Source of the DNA: Phycisphaerales bacterium
GTDB lineage: Bacteria > Planctomycetota > Phycisphaerae > Phycisphaerales > UBA1924
Reading direction: 5' to 3'
Assembly (NCBI GenBank): GCA_947476675.1
Contig: CANJRL010000013.1
Span: 1-38,017, forward strand
Length of the DNA: 38,017 bases
Shown in pieces: positions 5,519-13,560 of the stretch (positions are counted from its first letter, which is position 1; each line of letters starts with the position of its first letter). Under the pieces are notes generated by a model that did no database searches, was not told the DNA's origin, and saw only the letters and a program-made list of their open reading frames with translations. A program made the position numbers and the translations under genes.

Positions 5519-8284
5519 ATGACGGCAACGAATCGGATGCTCATCAACTACGTGCCCGGCGTCGAATGCCGGGTCGCGGTCGTCCGCGAGGGGCGGCTCG
5601 AGGAGCTGCACGCCGAGCGCATGGACGCGGCGAGCCACGTGGGCAACATCTATGTCGGTCGGGTGACCAACGTCGAGCCGGCGATCCAGGCCGCGTTCGT
5701 CGACTTCGGGCTCGAGGCGAACGGCTTCCTGCACATCACCGACGTGCACCCCAAGTACTTCCCTGGGGAGGAGGACGACGCGACCGAGCGGGTGGGTCGG
5801 AAGACGCCGCGGAGCGAGAGGCCGCCGATCCAGGCGTGCGTGAAGCGGGGGCAGGAAGTGATCGTGCAGGTGCTGAAGGAGGGGATCGGGACGAAGGGCC
5901 CGACGCTGACGAGTTACCTGTCGATCCCCGGGCGGTTCCTGGTGATGATGCCGCAGATGGACAAGGTGGGGGTGTCGCGTCGGGTGGAGGACGAGGAGCA
6001 GCGGCGCGAGATGCGGGAGATCCTGGATCAGCTGGATCTGCCGGAGGGCTTCGGGTTCATCCTGCGCACGGCGGGGATGGACCAGACCAAGGCCGAACTC
6101 AAGCGGGACCTGGCCTACCTGCAGCGGCTGTGGAAGGACATGCAGCGGCGGATGGCGTCGGGGAGCAAGCCGCGGCTGCTGTACGCCGAGAGCGACCTGC
6201 TGGTGCGCTGCCTGCGCGACGTGCTGACGGCGGACACCGAGGAGGTTGTGGTGGACGAGACGGCGGCGCTGCGTCGCGCCGCGTCGTTCCTGAAGATCGT
6301 CGCGCCGCGGACCGGGCCGAGGCTGCTGCGGTACGCCGACGCGTGCCCGATCTTCCACCGCTTCGGGATCGAGGGGCAGATCCGCATGGTGGGCCAGCGC
6401 GAGACGCCGCTGCCCTCGGGCGGGTCGCTGGTGATCGACGAGACCGAGGCGATGGTGGCGATCGACGTGAACAGCGGGAAGATGCGCGACAACCGGGACG
6501 CGGAGACCACCGCGTTCAAGACCAACATGGAGGCGGCGGACGAGATCGCGCGGCAGTTGCGGCTTCGCGACCTGGGCGGCGTGGTGATGAACGACTTCAT
6601 CGACATGCGGTCCAAGAAGCACCAGCGCGAGCTCATGGAGCGCTTCGAGGGCAACCTGAAGCGCGACCGTGCCCACACCAAGGCGCTCCCGCCCTCGGCG
6701 TTCGGGGTGGTCGAGATGACCCGCCAGCGGATGCGGGGCTCGTACCGCACGACGCACACCGCCGAGTGCCCCCACTGCCGGGGCCTGGGGCGCATCCCCC
6801 GGCCCTCGCACACCCTGGCCGACGGGATGCGCGAACTCGCGTGGCTGCTTCACTTCGAGAAGGTGATGAAGGTCGAGGTCGTGCTCCCGCCGCGCCTCGC
6901 GGGGGAACTGCTCTCGAACGGGCGCCAGCGGCTCACGCGCATGGAGCGTCAGACGGGCAAGCACGTCGAGGTCCGCGTGAGCGAGACCGCGCCGCTGGAC
7001 CGCGTGAACTTCTACGCGTACGACGCGCAGGGCGCGGACATCGATCTCGAGAGGCTGGTGACCCCGAGGCCGCCGGAGGATCTCGAGGTCTGGCACGCCC
7101 CCTCGGGAGAGGCGGCGGATTGGGCCCTGGACCCGGGCGAAGAAGCCCACGGCATCGTGCGTCACGAGGCGGAGATCGAGGCGGAGGCGTCGCGGCTTGC
7201 GGAGGAGGCGGCGAGCGCCGACCTCCCCCTTGAGGAGACCGGAGAGGCCGAGCCCGAGGAGGCGGAATGGGGCGCCTTGGACACGCCGGCCAAGCGGGGC
7301 CGACGCCGCCGAGGCAGGGGCGGCCAGGCGGCGCCGATCGCGCAGCCGGCGCGGCCGATACAGCCGAAGCAACAGCCGGCCGCGCTGCCGCAAGGCGAGG
7401 ATCAGCCGGCCGGAGGGAAGCGCCGGCGTCGTCGGCGCCGCCGCGGTCGCGGGGGCGCGGTCGAGGGACAGCCGATGGCGCCGGGCGGCACACCCGGGCC
7501 GAATCGGGCCGAATCGTGGGACATCGAACCGCTTCCGGGCGGAGGCGCGGCGTCGCCTGGGGATGCGCCCTCGCGCGCCGATTCCTGGGATGTGGACCCG
7601 GCGCCCGCGGCCCGGAAAGCGCGCCCGCCGCAACCCAGGCCGGCGGCGCCGAGCCGCGCGAGTTCGTGGGATATCGAGCCCGGCGAGATGGTCGCGGCGA
7701 CCGACGCCGGGTCGGGCCCGGTCCCGGGGCCGGATGACGGGCAGACGGCGGCCGGCGAGGGCGGGGCGAAGCGGCGGCGTCGCCGGCGTCGCCGTCGCGG
7801 CGGGCGGGGCGGGGCGGGCGCGGAGGGCGGCCTCCCGCAGGCCGGAGCCGCGCCGGCGACATCGACGAATGAACCCGGGCGGGCGGACTCGTGGGACCTG
7901 GAGCCGGCGCAGTTGCCCCCCGTGCCGCCGAGGACCGCGCCGGTCAGCGCTCCGGCGCCGTCGCGCGCGGATTCGTGGGACCTCGAGCCGCCGGCGGCGC
8001 AAGCCGCTGCGCAGCGCGCCGCCGCGTCGCCCGCCGCCCGCGTGACTTCGGCGGAGCCCGAGGCGAAGCCGGTGGTGGTTTCGCTCGCGGCGCACGGTCG
8101 CGGGGATTCGTGGGACGTCGAGCCGCAGGTCGTGACGCCGGCGGAGACGACGGACGCCGCGCCCGCGGTGGTTGCGGGGGAGATCGCCGGGCTCGCTGCG
8201 CCTGTCCGCCCGAAGCGCGGGCCGGGCTCACGAGGAGGCAAGGGGGGCCGCCCGAAGCCTCAGCCGCCGGTGGAGGGCGCGTGA
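5519..8284 (+). CDS. Ribonuclease E/G family endonuclease with repeat-bearing disordered tail
   Basis: RNase E/G enzymes cut single-stranded RNA and often scaffold the degradosome. In this 921-aa protein the N-terminal half carries the catalytic core: an S1-type region around GNIYVGRVTNVEPAIQAAF (about 42-60), the metal-binding AIDVNSGK with Asp316 and Asn318, NDFIDM with Asp359, and the zinc-link CPHCRGLG with Cys417 and Cys420. From about residue 560 the chain becomes acidic, then a low-complexity tail alternates arginine tracts (KRGRRRRGRGG, two longer KRRRRR...GRGG runs) with six copies of SWD[ILV][ED]P, their tryptophans at 667, 690, 717, 792, 820 and 865. Such tails in E. coli RNase E bind RNA and partner proteins; the motif here is not one I know. 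It ends 31 bases before dxr. Confidence 0.93.
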   Translation: MTATNRMLINYVPGVECRVAVVREGRLEELHAERMDAASHVGNIYVGRVTNVEPAIQAAFVDFGLEANGFLHITDVHPKYFPGEEDDATERVGRKTPRSERPPIQACVKRGQEVIVQVLKEGIGTKGPTLTSYLSIPGRFLVMMPQMDKVGVSRRVEDEEQRREMREILDQLDLPEGFGFILRTAGMDQTKAELKRDLAYLQRLWKDMQRRMASGSKPRLLYAESDLLVRCLRDVLTADTEEVVVDETAALRRAASFLKIVAPRTGPRLLRYADACPIFHRFGIEGQIRMVGQRETPLPSGGSLVIDETEAMVAIDVNSGKMRDNRDAETTAFKTNMEAADEIARQLRLRDLGGVVMNDFIDMRSKKHQRELMERFEGNLKRDRAHTKALPPSAFGVVEMTRQRMRGSYRTTHTAECPHCRGLGRIPRPSHTLADGMRELAWLLHFEKVMKVEVVLPPRLAGELLSNGRQRLTRMERQTGKHVEVRVSETAPLDRVNFYAYDAQGADIDLERLVTPRPPEDLEVWHAPSGEAADWALDPGEEAHGIVRHEAEIEAEASRLAEEAASADLPLEETGEAEPEEAEWGALDTPAKRGRRRRGRGGQAAPIAQPARPIQPKQQPAALPQGEDQPAGGKRRRRRRRRGRGGAVEGQPMAPGGTPGPNRAESWDIEPLPGGGAASPGDAPSRADSWDVDPAPAARKARPPQPRPAAPSRASSWDIEPGEMVAATDAGSGPVPGPDDGQTAAGEGGAKRRRRRRRRRGGRGGAGAEGGLPQAGAAPATSTNEPGRADSWDLEPAQLPPVPPRTAPVSAPAPSRADSWDLEPPAAQAAAQRAAASPAARVTSAEPEAKPVVVSLAAHGRGDSWDVEPQVVTPAETTDAAPAVVAGEIAGLAAPVRPKRGPGSRGGKGGRPKPQPPVEGA
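7505..8130 (+). repeat. Six-copy SWD[ILV][ED]P coding repeat in the RNase E/G tail
   Basis: Six dispersed copies of an 8-12 residue motif, best forms RADSWDLEP, RADSWDVDP, RASSWDIEP and GRGDSWDVEP, lie 23-75 residues apart and are separated by Pro/Ala-rich linkers and arginine runs. DNA between the copies is not conserved, so selection on the peptide is likelier than recent DNA duplication. Confidence 0.75.
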
Positions 8285-8303
8285 CTGGCGCGGGACTCTT
8301 GGC

Positions 8304-8309
8304 GATGAT
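8304..8309 (+). promoter_or_regulatory. Candidate -10 element of dxr
   Basis: GATGAT (4 of 6 to TATAAT) lies 6 bases before the dxr ATG at 8316, with GTGACT (4 of 6 to TTGACA) 17 bases further upstream at 8281-8286. This would give dxr a leaderless transcript of its own, in addition to read-through from the RNase gene. Confidence 0.35.
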
Positions 8310-8315
8310 GGGCGG

Positions 8316-9569
8316 ATGACACGATCCGTCGCGACGGAGCCGAGCATGCCGGGAAGGACGCCGCACATCCCGCGGACGCGCAGGCTGATCCTCCTGGGGT
8401 GCACCGGCTCGATCGGCCGGCAGACCATCGAGGTGGTGGGGGGGCTGAACGCGCTCAGCGCCGCGGCGGGCATGCCCCCGGCGTTCGAGATTGTGGGCCT
8501 TGCCGCGGGGAGCAACGTCAACGCGGCGCTGGCCCAGGCCGAGGCGCTGGGGGTGCGCGACGCGGCGGTGTGCGCCGGCGGGGAGGCGGTGCGCGAGGCG
8601 AGGGCGCGGGGGGTGAATCTCCGCGCGGGGGACGACGCCGCCGAGAGGCTCGTGCGCGAGGTGGAGTGCGACGTGGTGCTGGCCGCGGTGGTGGGCGCGG
8701 CGGGGCTGCCCGCGACGCTGGCGGCGGTGGAGCGGGGGGTGGACGTGGCGCTGGCGAACAAGGAGACGCTGGTCGCCGCGGGCGCGCTGGTGGTCCCGGC
8801 GGCGCAGGGCAGCGGCGCCCGCCTGCTCCCGGTGGACAGCGAGCATTCGGCGATCTGGCAGTGCCTGCCGCCGGCCTGCGTGCCGCCGTGCGCGCTCGGG
8901 CCGGAGGTGCGGCGGATCGTGCTCACGGCGTCCGGAGGCCCGTTCCGCACGTGGCCCTTGGCGCGGGTGATGGCGGCGACCGTTGAGGAGGCGCTGAACC
9001 ACCCGACGTGGAAGATGGGCGCGAAGGTGACGATCGATTCGGCGTCGCTCACGAACAAGGCGCTGGAGGTGATCGAGGCGCACTGGCTCTTCGGGCTCGA
9101 AGGGCCGCGGATCGACGCGGTGATCCACCCGCAGTCGATCGTGCACTCCTTTGTCGAGTTCGCCGACGGCAGCGTGCTGGCCCAGATGGGCGCGCCGGAC
9201 ATGCGCACGCCGATCCAGTACGCGCTCACCTTTCCGGAGAGGCCCGCCGGCGTGTCGCCGAAACTGGACATCCTGGCGATGAGCCGGCTGGACTTTGAGC
9301 CGGTCGACGCTGCGAGGTTCCCGGCGTTGGGGCTTGCGCAGGAGGTCATCGCGATGGGGGGCACGGCCGGCGCGGTGTTCAACGCGGCGAACGAGGCCGC
9401 GGTGGCGGCGTTCCTGGAGCGGCGCATCCCCTTCGGCCAGGTGTCGCGTCTCGCGGAGGCGGCGCTGCGCTCGCCCGGCGGCGTGGGGTCGTGGCCGGTG
9501 CGCTCGCTGGCCGACGTGATTGCCGCGGACGCCGCGGCGCGGCGGTTCGTGGCCCTGAGTCTGGGGTAA
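8316..9569 (+). CDS. dxr: 1-deoxy-D-xylulose 5-phosphate reductoisomerase
   Basis: Dxr converts 1-deoxy-D-xylulose 5-phosphate to 2-C-methyl-D-erythritol 4-phosphate with NADPH, the committing step of the MEP isoprenoid pathway (cytoplasm). Visible family motifs: NADPH-binding LGCTGSIG at about 27-34, ALANKETLVAAG, the metal and substrate site PVDSEHSAIWQCL, the loop LTASGGPFRT, HPTWKMGAKVTIDSASLTNK, EAHWLFG, IHPQSIVHSFVEF, GAPDMRTPIQYAL and C-terminal NAANEAAVAAFL. Length is 417 aa, slightly longer than the usual 390-400 because of a polar N-terminal extension and a small insertion near GGLNALSAAAG. The ATG at 8316 is preferred; ATG 8346 is an alternative. It follows the RNase E/G gene by 31 bases and has its own candidate -10 element. 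Confidence 0.96.
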   Translation: MTRSVATEPSMPGRTPHIPRTRRLILLGCTGSIGRQTIEVVGGLNALSAAAGMPPAFEIVGLAAGSNVNAALAQAEALGVRDAAVCAGGEAVREARARGVNLRAGDDAAERLVREVECDVVLAAVVGAAGLPATLAAVERGVDVALANKETLVAAGALVVPAAQGSGARLLPVDSEHSAIWQCLPPACVPPCALGPEVRRIVLTASGGPFRTWPLARVMAATVEEALNHPTWKMGAKVTIDSASLTNKALEVIEAHWLFGLEGPRIDAVIHPQSIVHSFVEFADGSVLAQMGAPDMRTPIQYALTFPERPAGVSPKLDILAMSRLDFEPVDAARFPALGLAQEVIAMGGTAGAVFNAANEAAVAAFLERRIPFGQVSRLAEAALRSPGGVGSWPVRSLADVIAADAAARRFVALSLG

Positions 9570-9638
9570 CCCCGAGCGACCGGGTCGCGAGGATCGCAGG
9601 GGTCCAGCGCTCTTCATCATTCCTTGACGCCCCCTCCG

Positions 9639-9654
9639 CCGAGTTCGGACTCGG
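9639..9654 (+). other. Stem-loop between dxr and the phosphatase gene
   Basis: CCGAGT (9639-9644) pairs with ACTCGG (9649-9654) around TCGG. It could slow or end dxr transcription, but there is no T run after it. Confidence 0.3.
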
Positions 9655-9741
9655 GGGTCTGTAGCCTTGCAAGGCCGAGCGCCCACGGACGTTCCGATGC
9701 GGCCGGCGAGTGGGCGTACCGGTGGCAGAGGAGCGAGACAC

Positions 9742-11601
9742 ATGATGACGATGCGTATGCGGATCGCGGGCGCGGCCGCGGCTCTGTGCGTGAGCGCTGG
9801 CGCGATGGCGGCCTTCCCCCAGGGCGTTTCTTCGGGCGACGTGACCACCGCCGGCGCGGTGCTGTGGGCCCGCACGACGGTGGCGGGCACGGTGCGCTTC
9901 GAGTGGTCGACCGACCCGGCCTTCGGCACGATCGCGGGCTTCGCGGATGTCGCGGTGACGGACACCACGGTCCCCGCCAAGACGACGGTCACGGGGCTGG
10001 CGGCGGGCGTGCAGCACTACTTCCGCGCCACCGAGCAGGTGGCCGGCGGCGCGACGGCGGGCGGTCGGTTCAAGACCCTGGCCCCGGCCGGCGAGCGTCG
10101 GGGGCTGCGCTTCGGCGTCTCCGGCGACTGGCGCGGGGAGCTCTCGCCCTACCCGGCGGTGTCGAACGCTCCGGCGCGGGGGCTGGATTTCTTCGTCAAG
10201 TTCGGCGACACCATCTACGCCGACTTCCCGTCGCCCGCGGTTCCGGCCGCGCAGTGCATGACCGTGCAGGACTTCCGAGCCAAGCACGCCGAGGTCTACA
10301 GCCAGCGATTCGGCCTGAACGCGTGGGCCGACATCCAAGCCGCCACGCCGATCTACTCCATGATTGATGATCACGAAGTCGCGGACAACTTCGCGGGCGG
10401 GGCCCCGATCGCCTCCGACCCCCGCTTCAGCGGCACGGGCCGGATCAGCGAGTCGGCGCTCTACGCGAACGGGCTGCAGGCATTCCACGAATACAACGCG
10501 ATCGAGAGCCTGACCTGGAGCGGAACGGGCGACCCTCGCGTCGACGGCAAGCCGATGCTGTACCGCTCGCGCCGGTACGGCCTCGATGCCGCGATGCACA
10601 TGGTCGACGCGCGCACCTTCCGCGACCAGGAACTGACGGACGTCTCGAACCCGCTGGACCCGAATCAGGTGCTCGGGTTCCTCATCGCCGCCTTCAACCC
10701 GGCCCGAACGATGCTCGGGGCGGCGCAGGTGGCGAGGCTGAAGGCCGATCTGCTCGCGGCGAAGAACGACGGCGTCACCTGGCAGTTCGTGCTCGTTCCC
10801 GAGCCGGTGCAGAACCTGGGCGTGCTCGCGGCCGCGGACCGCTTCGAGGGCTACGCCGCCGAGCGCACGGACCTGTTCCGATTCATCCGTGACAACGACA
10901 TCCGCAACGTGGTGTTCGTCGCCGCGGACATCCACGGCACGCTCATCAACAACCTCACGTACCAGAACGGCCCCGGCCAGCCGCAGGTTCCCCTGAGGGC
11001 CTTCGAGGTCACGACGAACGCGGTGGCGTTCGACGCGCCGTTCGGCCCGACCGTCGCCGGGCTGGCGGCGCTCCTGAACATCCCGGGTTCGCTGCCTCTC
11101 GCCACGTACCTCGCACTCCCGCCGGCGCAGCAGGAGGCGTACATCGCCGGGCTCAGCAACTCGCAGATCAACGCCCTCGGGTACGACCCTCTCGGGCTGC
11201 AGAACAGCCCGGTGCGGGCGACGCTCCTCGCGGGCACGTACACCGACACGAACACCTACGGCTGGTGCGAGTTCAACATCGACCAGTCAAGCCGCGAGCT
11301 GACGGTCACCTGCTGGGGCGTGCCGTTCTACAACGAGACGGCGCTGCTCGCGAACCCGGCGGCGATCGTCGGGCTGACGCCGCAGGTCATCACGCAGTTC
11401 AAGGTTACCCCGGTCCCGCTCGCCAACTGCCCCGGCGATGCCAACGGCGACGGCAAGGTGGACGCGGTCGACCTCAACCTCATCCTGTCCCAGTTCGGCC
11501 AGACCGGCCCCGCCCTCACCGGCGACACGGACCTGAACAACAGGGTCAACTTCGCCGATCTCAACGCGGCGCTGACGCGCTACGGCGTTGTCTGCCCCTA
11601 A
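9742..11601 (+). CDS. Exported PhoD-like phosphatase with C-terminal dockerin-type repeat
   Basis: Likely a secreted metal-dependent phosphomonoesterase or phosphodiesterase. The 619-aa protein has a signal peptide (MRIAGAAAALCVSAGAMA, cleavage after AMA), a PhoD N-terminal fibronectin-like domain (FPQGVSSGDVTTAGAVLWAR, from about residue 29), and a metallophosphatase domain with FGDTIYAD (Asp156), DDHEVADN (Asp209, Asp210, His211) and ADIHG (Asp396, His398). The usual ASC motif with its iron-ligand cysteine is replaced by VSGDW (126-130). The last 58 residues form two dockerin-like calcium loops, DANGDGKVDAVD and DTDLNNRVNFAD, typical of Planctomycetota exported proteins. AGAGGAG at 9727-9733 supports the ATG at 9742. 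An intrinsic terminator follows. Substrate is unknown. Confidence 0.88.
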   Translation: MMTMRMRIAGAAAALCVSAGAMAAFPQGVSSGDVTTAGAVLWARTTVAGTVRFEWSTDPAFGTIAGFADVAVTDTTVPAKTTVTGLAAGVQHYFRATEQVAGGATAGGRFKTLAPAGERRGLRFGVSGDWRGELSPYPAVSNAPARGLDFFVKFGDTIYADFPSPAVPAAQCMTVQDFRAKHAEVYSQRFGLNAWADIQAATPIYSMIDDHEVADNFAGGAPIASDPRFSGTGRISESALYANGLQAFHEYNAIESLTWSGTGDPRVDGKPMLYRSRRYGLDAAMHMVDARTFRDQELTDVSNPLDPNQVLGFLIAAFNPARTMLGAAQVARLKADLLAAKNDGVTWQFVLVPEPVQNLGVLAAADRFEGYAAERTDLFRFIRDNDIRNVVFVAADIHGTLINNLTYQNGPGQPQVPLRAFEVTTNAVAFDAPFGPTVAGLAALLNIPGSLPLATYLALPPAQQEAYIAGLSNSQINALGYDPLGLQNSPVRATLLAGTYTDTNTYGWCEFNIDQSSRELTVTCWGVPFYNETALLANPAAIVGLTPQVITQFKVTPVPLANCPGDANGDGKVDAVDLNLILSQFGQTGPALTGDTDLNNRVNFADLNAALTRYGVVCP

Positions 11602-11631
11602 CGCCCGGCCGAGCCCTCCCTGAAACTCCAG

Positions 11632-11669
11632 CGCCCGTCTTCCCACCAACGCGGGAGATGGGCGTTTTT
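11632..11669 (+). terminator. Intrinsic terminator after the phosphatase gene
   Basis: CGCCC (11632-11636) pairs with GGGCG (11660-11664), continued inward by a G-U pair, TCT/AGA and CCC/GGG with one bulged T, and is followed at once by TTTTT (11665-11669). It stands 30 bases after the phosphatase stop and is the clearest rho-independent terminator in the window. Confidence 0.8.
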
Positions 11670-11715
11670 CATCGCCCCTCGAGTACCCCCCCTTGGGGGG
11701 GTCGGAGGTTGTGCC

Positions 11716-12396
11716 GTGCTCGAAGTCGTGCTCGCGGTGATCGGTGTGGCGGCGGGCGCCGGGGTCACGCTGGCGGTGACGCGCCTGATGGCGTCCAGGG
11801 CGCCGGAGACGGTGGCGATCACCGGCATCGCCGAGCGCCTGCGCACCGCGGGGAAACTGGTCGGGCTCGAGGTCAGCGCCAAGGAGATCGCGACCAGCAC
11901 CAAGGGCTGGGACTGGATGCCGCCGATCCTGCTCTCCCCGGCGCGGCTGGCGATGATCTTCCACTTCGAGCAGCAGTACTACGTCGACCTCTCCCGGCTC
12001 GGGCCGGCGGACCTCGAGGCGGTACCCAGTGGCCGGCTGACCCCGGACGTGCCGCGCAAACGGCTGCGGCTGCCGGCGGTGGAGAGTTCTCTGCGGCTTA
12101 ACGACCTGGAGCCGTACGACATCCAGGCCGGTCGGGTGCTCGGGCTCGTCGACGTGATCCCCATGGGCGCGGCGCGGCAGAAGGGGCTGATGCGCAGCGC
12201 CCAGGACGAGGCTTCGCGGCTGTTCCGCAACAACGACGAGCGCTATCGGGCGGCGGCCCGGGCCAGCATCGAGCGGCAACTGCGCTCGCTCATGGCGATG
12301 GCTGGGGTCGAGATCGAGGTGGTGTGGAAGGAGGTCCCGGCGGACGCGTCGCCCCGCCTGCCCGCCGCCCCGGCGCCCGCCTCCGCCGAGGTCTAG
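11716..12396 (+). CDS. DUF4230-like membrane-anchored protein
   Basis: A 226-aa protein with one N-terminal membrane anchor (VVLAVIGVAAGAGVTLAV, about residues 4-21) and a soluble domain after it. The segments AERLRTAGKLVGLEVSAKEI, FEQQYYVDLSRL and RLNDLEPYDIQAGRVLGLVD resemble the DUF4230 family, whose function is unknown; assignment is by pattern and not certain. The C-terminal tail is Ala/Pro-rich. The start is a GTG at 11716, chosen because GGAGG at 11704-11708 stands seven bases before it. Its stop TAG overlaps the stop of tag on the other strand in the shared palindrome CTAG. Confidence 0.8.
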   Translation: MLEVVLAVIGVAAGAGVTLAVTRLMASRAPETVAITGIAERLRTAGKLVGLEVSAKEIATSTKGWDWMPPILLSPARLAMIFHFEQQYYVDLSRLGPADLEAVPSGRLTPDVPRKRLRLPAVESSLRLNDLEPYDIQAGRVLGLVDVIPMGAARQKGLMRSAQDEASRLFRNNDERYRAAARASIERQLRSLMAMAGVEIEVVWKEVPADASPRLPAAPAPASAEV

Positions 12397-12962
12397 GCGA
12401 GCCGCACCTCGTCGCGCCTCGGGCACGAGAGCAGGTGGTCATTGACCATGCCCACCGCCTGCATGAACGCGTAGCAGATGGTCGGGCCGACGAAGGTGAA
12501 GCCTCGCGTCTTGAGATCCTTCGACATCGCCCGGGCCTCATCGGTCTCGGTGGGGACCTCGGCCACCGAGCGGAAGCGGTTGACCTTGGGCGCGCCGCCC
12601 ACGAAGCGCCAGAGGCACGCGTCGAGGGAGCCGAACTCGCTCATGGCGGCGAGGGCGGCCTTGGCATTGGTTCTGGCGGCGTAGACCTTTAGGCGGTTGC
12701 GCACGATGCCGGCCTGCTCGTCGGCGAGGATGCGCTCGAGGGCCGTGTCGGTCATCCGGGCCACGCGGGAGATCTCGAAGCCGTGGAAGACCTCGCGGTA
12801 GCGCGGGCGCTTGGCGAGGATGGTGTCCCACGAAAGCCCGGCCTGGGCCCCTTCGAGGATGAGGAACTCGAAGAGCAGGCGGTCGTCGTGGACGGGGACG
12901 CCCCACTCCTCGTCGTGGTACGCGATCGACAGGTCGTTCCTCGCCCAAGGGCATCGCGGCAT
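12393..12962 (-). CDS. tag: DNA-3-methyladenine glycosylase I
   Basis: Tag removes 3-methyladenine from alkylated DNA in base-excision repair. The 189-aa protein carries the whole family signature: RCPW with Cys4, YHDEEWGVP with His16, FEFLILEGAQAGLSW, the helix-hairpin-helix area with IVRNRLKV, GFTFVGPTICYAFMQA and VNDHLLSC with His176 and Cys180. The four residues correspond to the structural zinc site of E. coli Tag (Cys4, His17, His175, Cys179). The ATG at 12962 gives the family N-terminus; a TTG two codons earlier is possible. A -10-like TAGGTT lies seven bases before the ATG and no Shine-Dalgarno is seen. The 3' end overlaps the DUF4230-like gene by the four bases CTAG. Confidence 0.95.
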   Translation of the reverse strand: MPRCPWARNDLSIAYHDEEWGVPVHDDRLLFEFLILEGAQAGLSWDTILAKRPRYREVFHGFEISRVARMTDTALERILADEQAGIVRNRLKVYAARTNAKAALAAMSEFGSLDACLWRFVGGAPKVNRFRSVAEVPTETDEARAMSKDLKTRGFTFVGPTICYAFMQAVGMVNDHLLSCPRRDEVRLA

Positions 12963-12969
12963 GGCCAAG

Positions 12970-12975
12970 AACCTA
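12970..12975 (-). promoter_or_regulatory. Candidate -10 element of tag
   Basis: TAGGTT on the minus strand, seven bases before the tag ATG, so transcription would begin at the start codon. No convincing -35 box. Confidence 0.35.
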
Positions 12976-13040
12976 CCGGGGGGCGTGCCCAGTCTCTGCC
13001 GGCGGCCCGAGGCGACCGATCAGATCCGATCAACGACCGA

Positions 13041-13063
13041 GGGCCGGTCTCGGTGACCGGCCC
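13041..13063 (-). terminator. Strong stem-loop downstream of tRNA-Gly
   Basis: GGGCCGGTC (13041-13049) pairs perfectly with GACCGGCCC (13055-13063) around five bases. It lies 13 bases beyond the tRNA 3' end and upstream of tag. It lacks a following T run, so it may end tRNA transcription together with Rho or act as a processing barrier. Confidence 0.45.
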
Positions 13064-13075
13064 GTCGTCGGAAAA

Positions 13076-13147
13076 AGCGGGCGAAGGGACTTGAACCCTC
13101 GACCCTCACGTTGGCAACGTGATGCTCTACCACTGAGCTACGCCCGC
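13076..13147 (-). tRNA. tRNA-Gly (anticodon GCC)
   Basis: A full cloverleaf reads on the minus strand: acceptor GCGGGCG/CGCCCGC, D arm GCTC-AGTGGTA-GAGC, anticodon arm TCACG-TTGCCAA-CGTGA with anticodon GCC, a short variable loop, T arm GAGGG-TTCAAGT-CCCTT, discriminator T. The 3' CCA is not encoded; the discriminator is followed by TTTTCC. U73 is normal for bacterial tRNA-Gly. Confidence 0.97.
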
Positions 13148-13195
13148 GTTGTCGCCCACCATCGGCACAACAATCCTGCCTCTGCCGGGTCGGGG

Positions 13196-13224
13196 AGGGT
13201 AGAGCCGCCCAAACGGCGTGTCAA
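13196..13224 (-). promoter_or_regulatory. Promoter of tRNA-Gly
   Basis: A perfect -35 TTGACA (13224-13219), a 17-base spacer and TACCCT (13201-13196) at -10. The start would be near 13189, about 42 bases before the mature tRNA. The bases after -10 are GC-rich (CCCCG), as in growth-controlled stable-RNA promoters. Confidence 0.75.
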
Positions 13225-13350
13225 CGCCGCGAATCGCTGGTTTTCGGCGTCGGTTCGGGGTTGAGAGGCGTCCCGCCGCCGGTGTGAAGGGCTGTTCTCG
13301 GGCATTGCGCGGCGGGAATGAGAGGCGCCAATCGAGCCGATGACAGATCC

Positions 13351-13560
13351 ATGAGCAGCATCGACTCCGTGCCGGCGGTGAACTCGGCTCTGGTGCAGGA
13401 CAGAGTGGGGATCGCGGTGGCGCGGAAGATCCTGGATGTCGCGCAGGAGCAGGGCGCGGCCTCGATCGCGCTGATCCAGAGCGCCGCCAAGATCGCGCAG
13501 CGGGTCGGCTCGGCGGCGGCCGATGGCGGCCGGGCGACGGGCATCGACCTGCTCGCCTGA
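13351..13560 (+). CDS. Small YjfB-like putative motility protein
   Basis: A 69-residue cytosolic protein that resembles the YjfB family (annotated as putative motility protein, function unproven). The features are a short polar start (MSSIDSVPAVNSALVQ), an amphipathic helix with VGIAVARKILDVAQEQG, a second helix ASIALIQSAAKI, and the C-terminal ending GIDLLA that fits the family's G-x-DxxA end. No flagellar gene is in the window. The ATG at 13351 is chosen from family length; an in-frame ATG at 13318 would add 11 residues. No good ribosome binding site precedes either. It stands alone between the tRNA promoter and clpB. Confidence 0.65.
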   Translation: MSSIDSVPAVNSALVQDRVGIAVARKILDVAQEQGAASIALIQSAAKIAQRVGSAAADGGRATGIDLLA

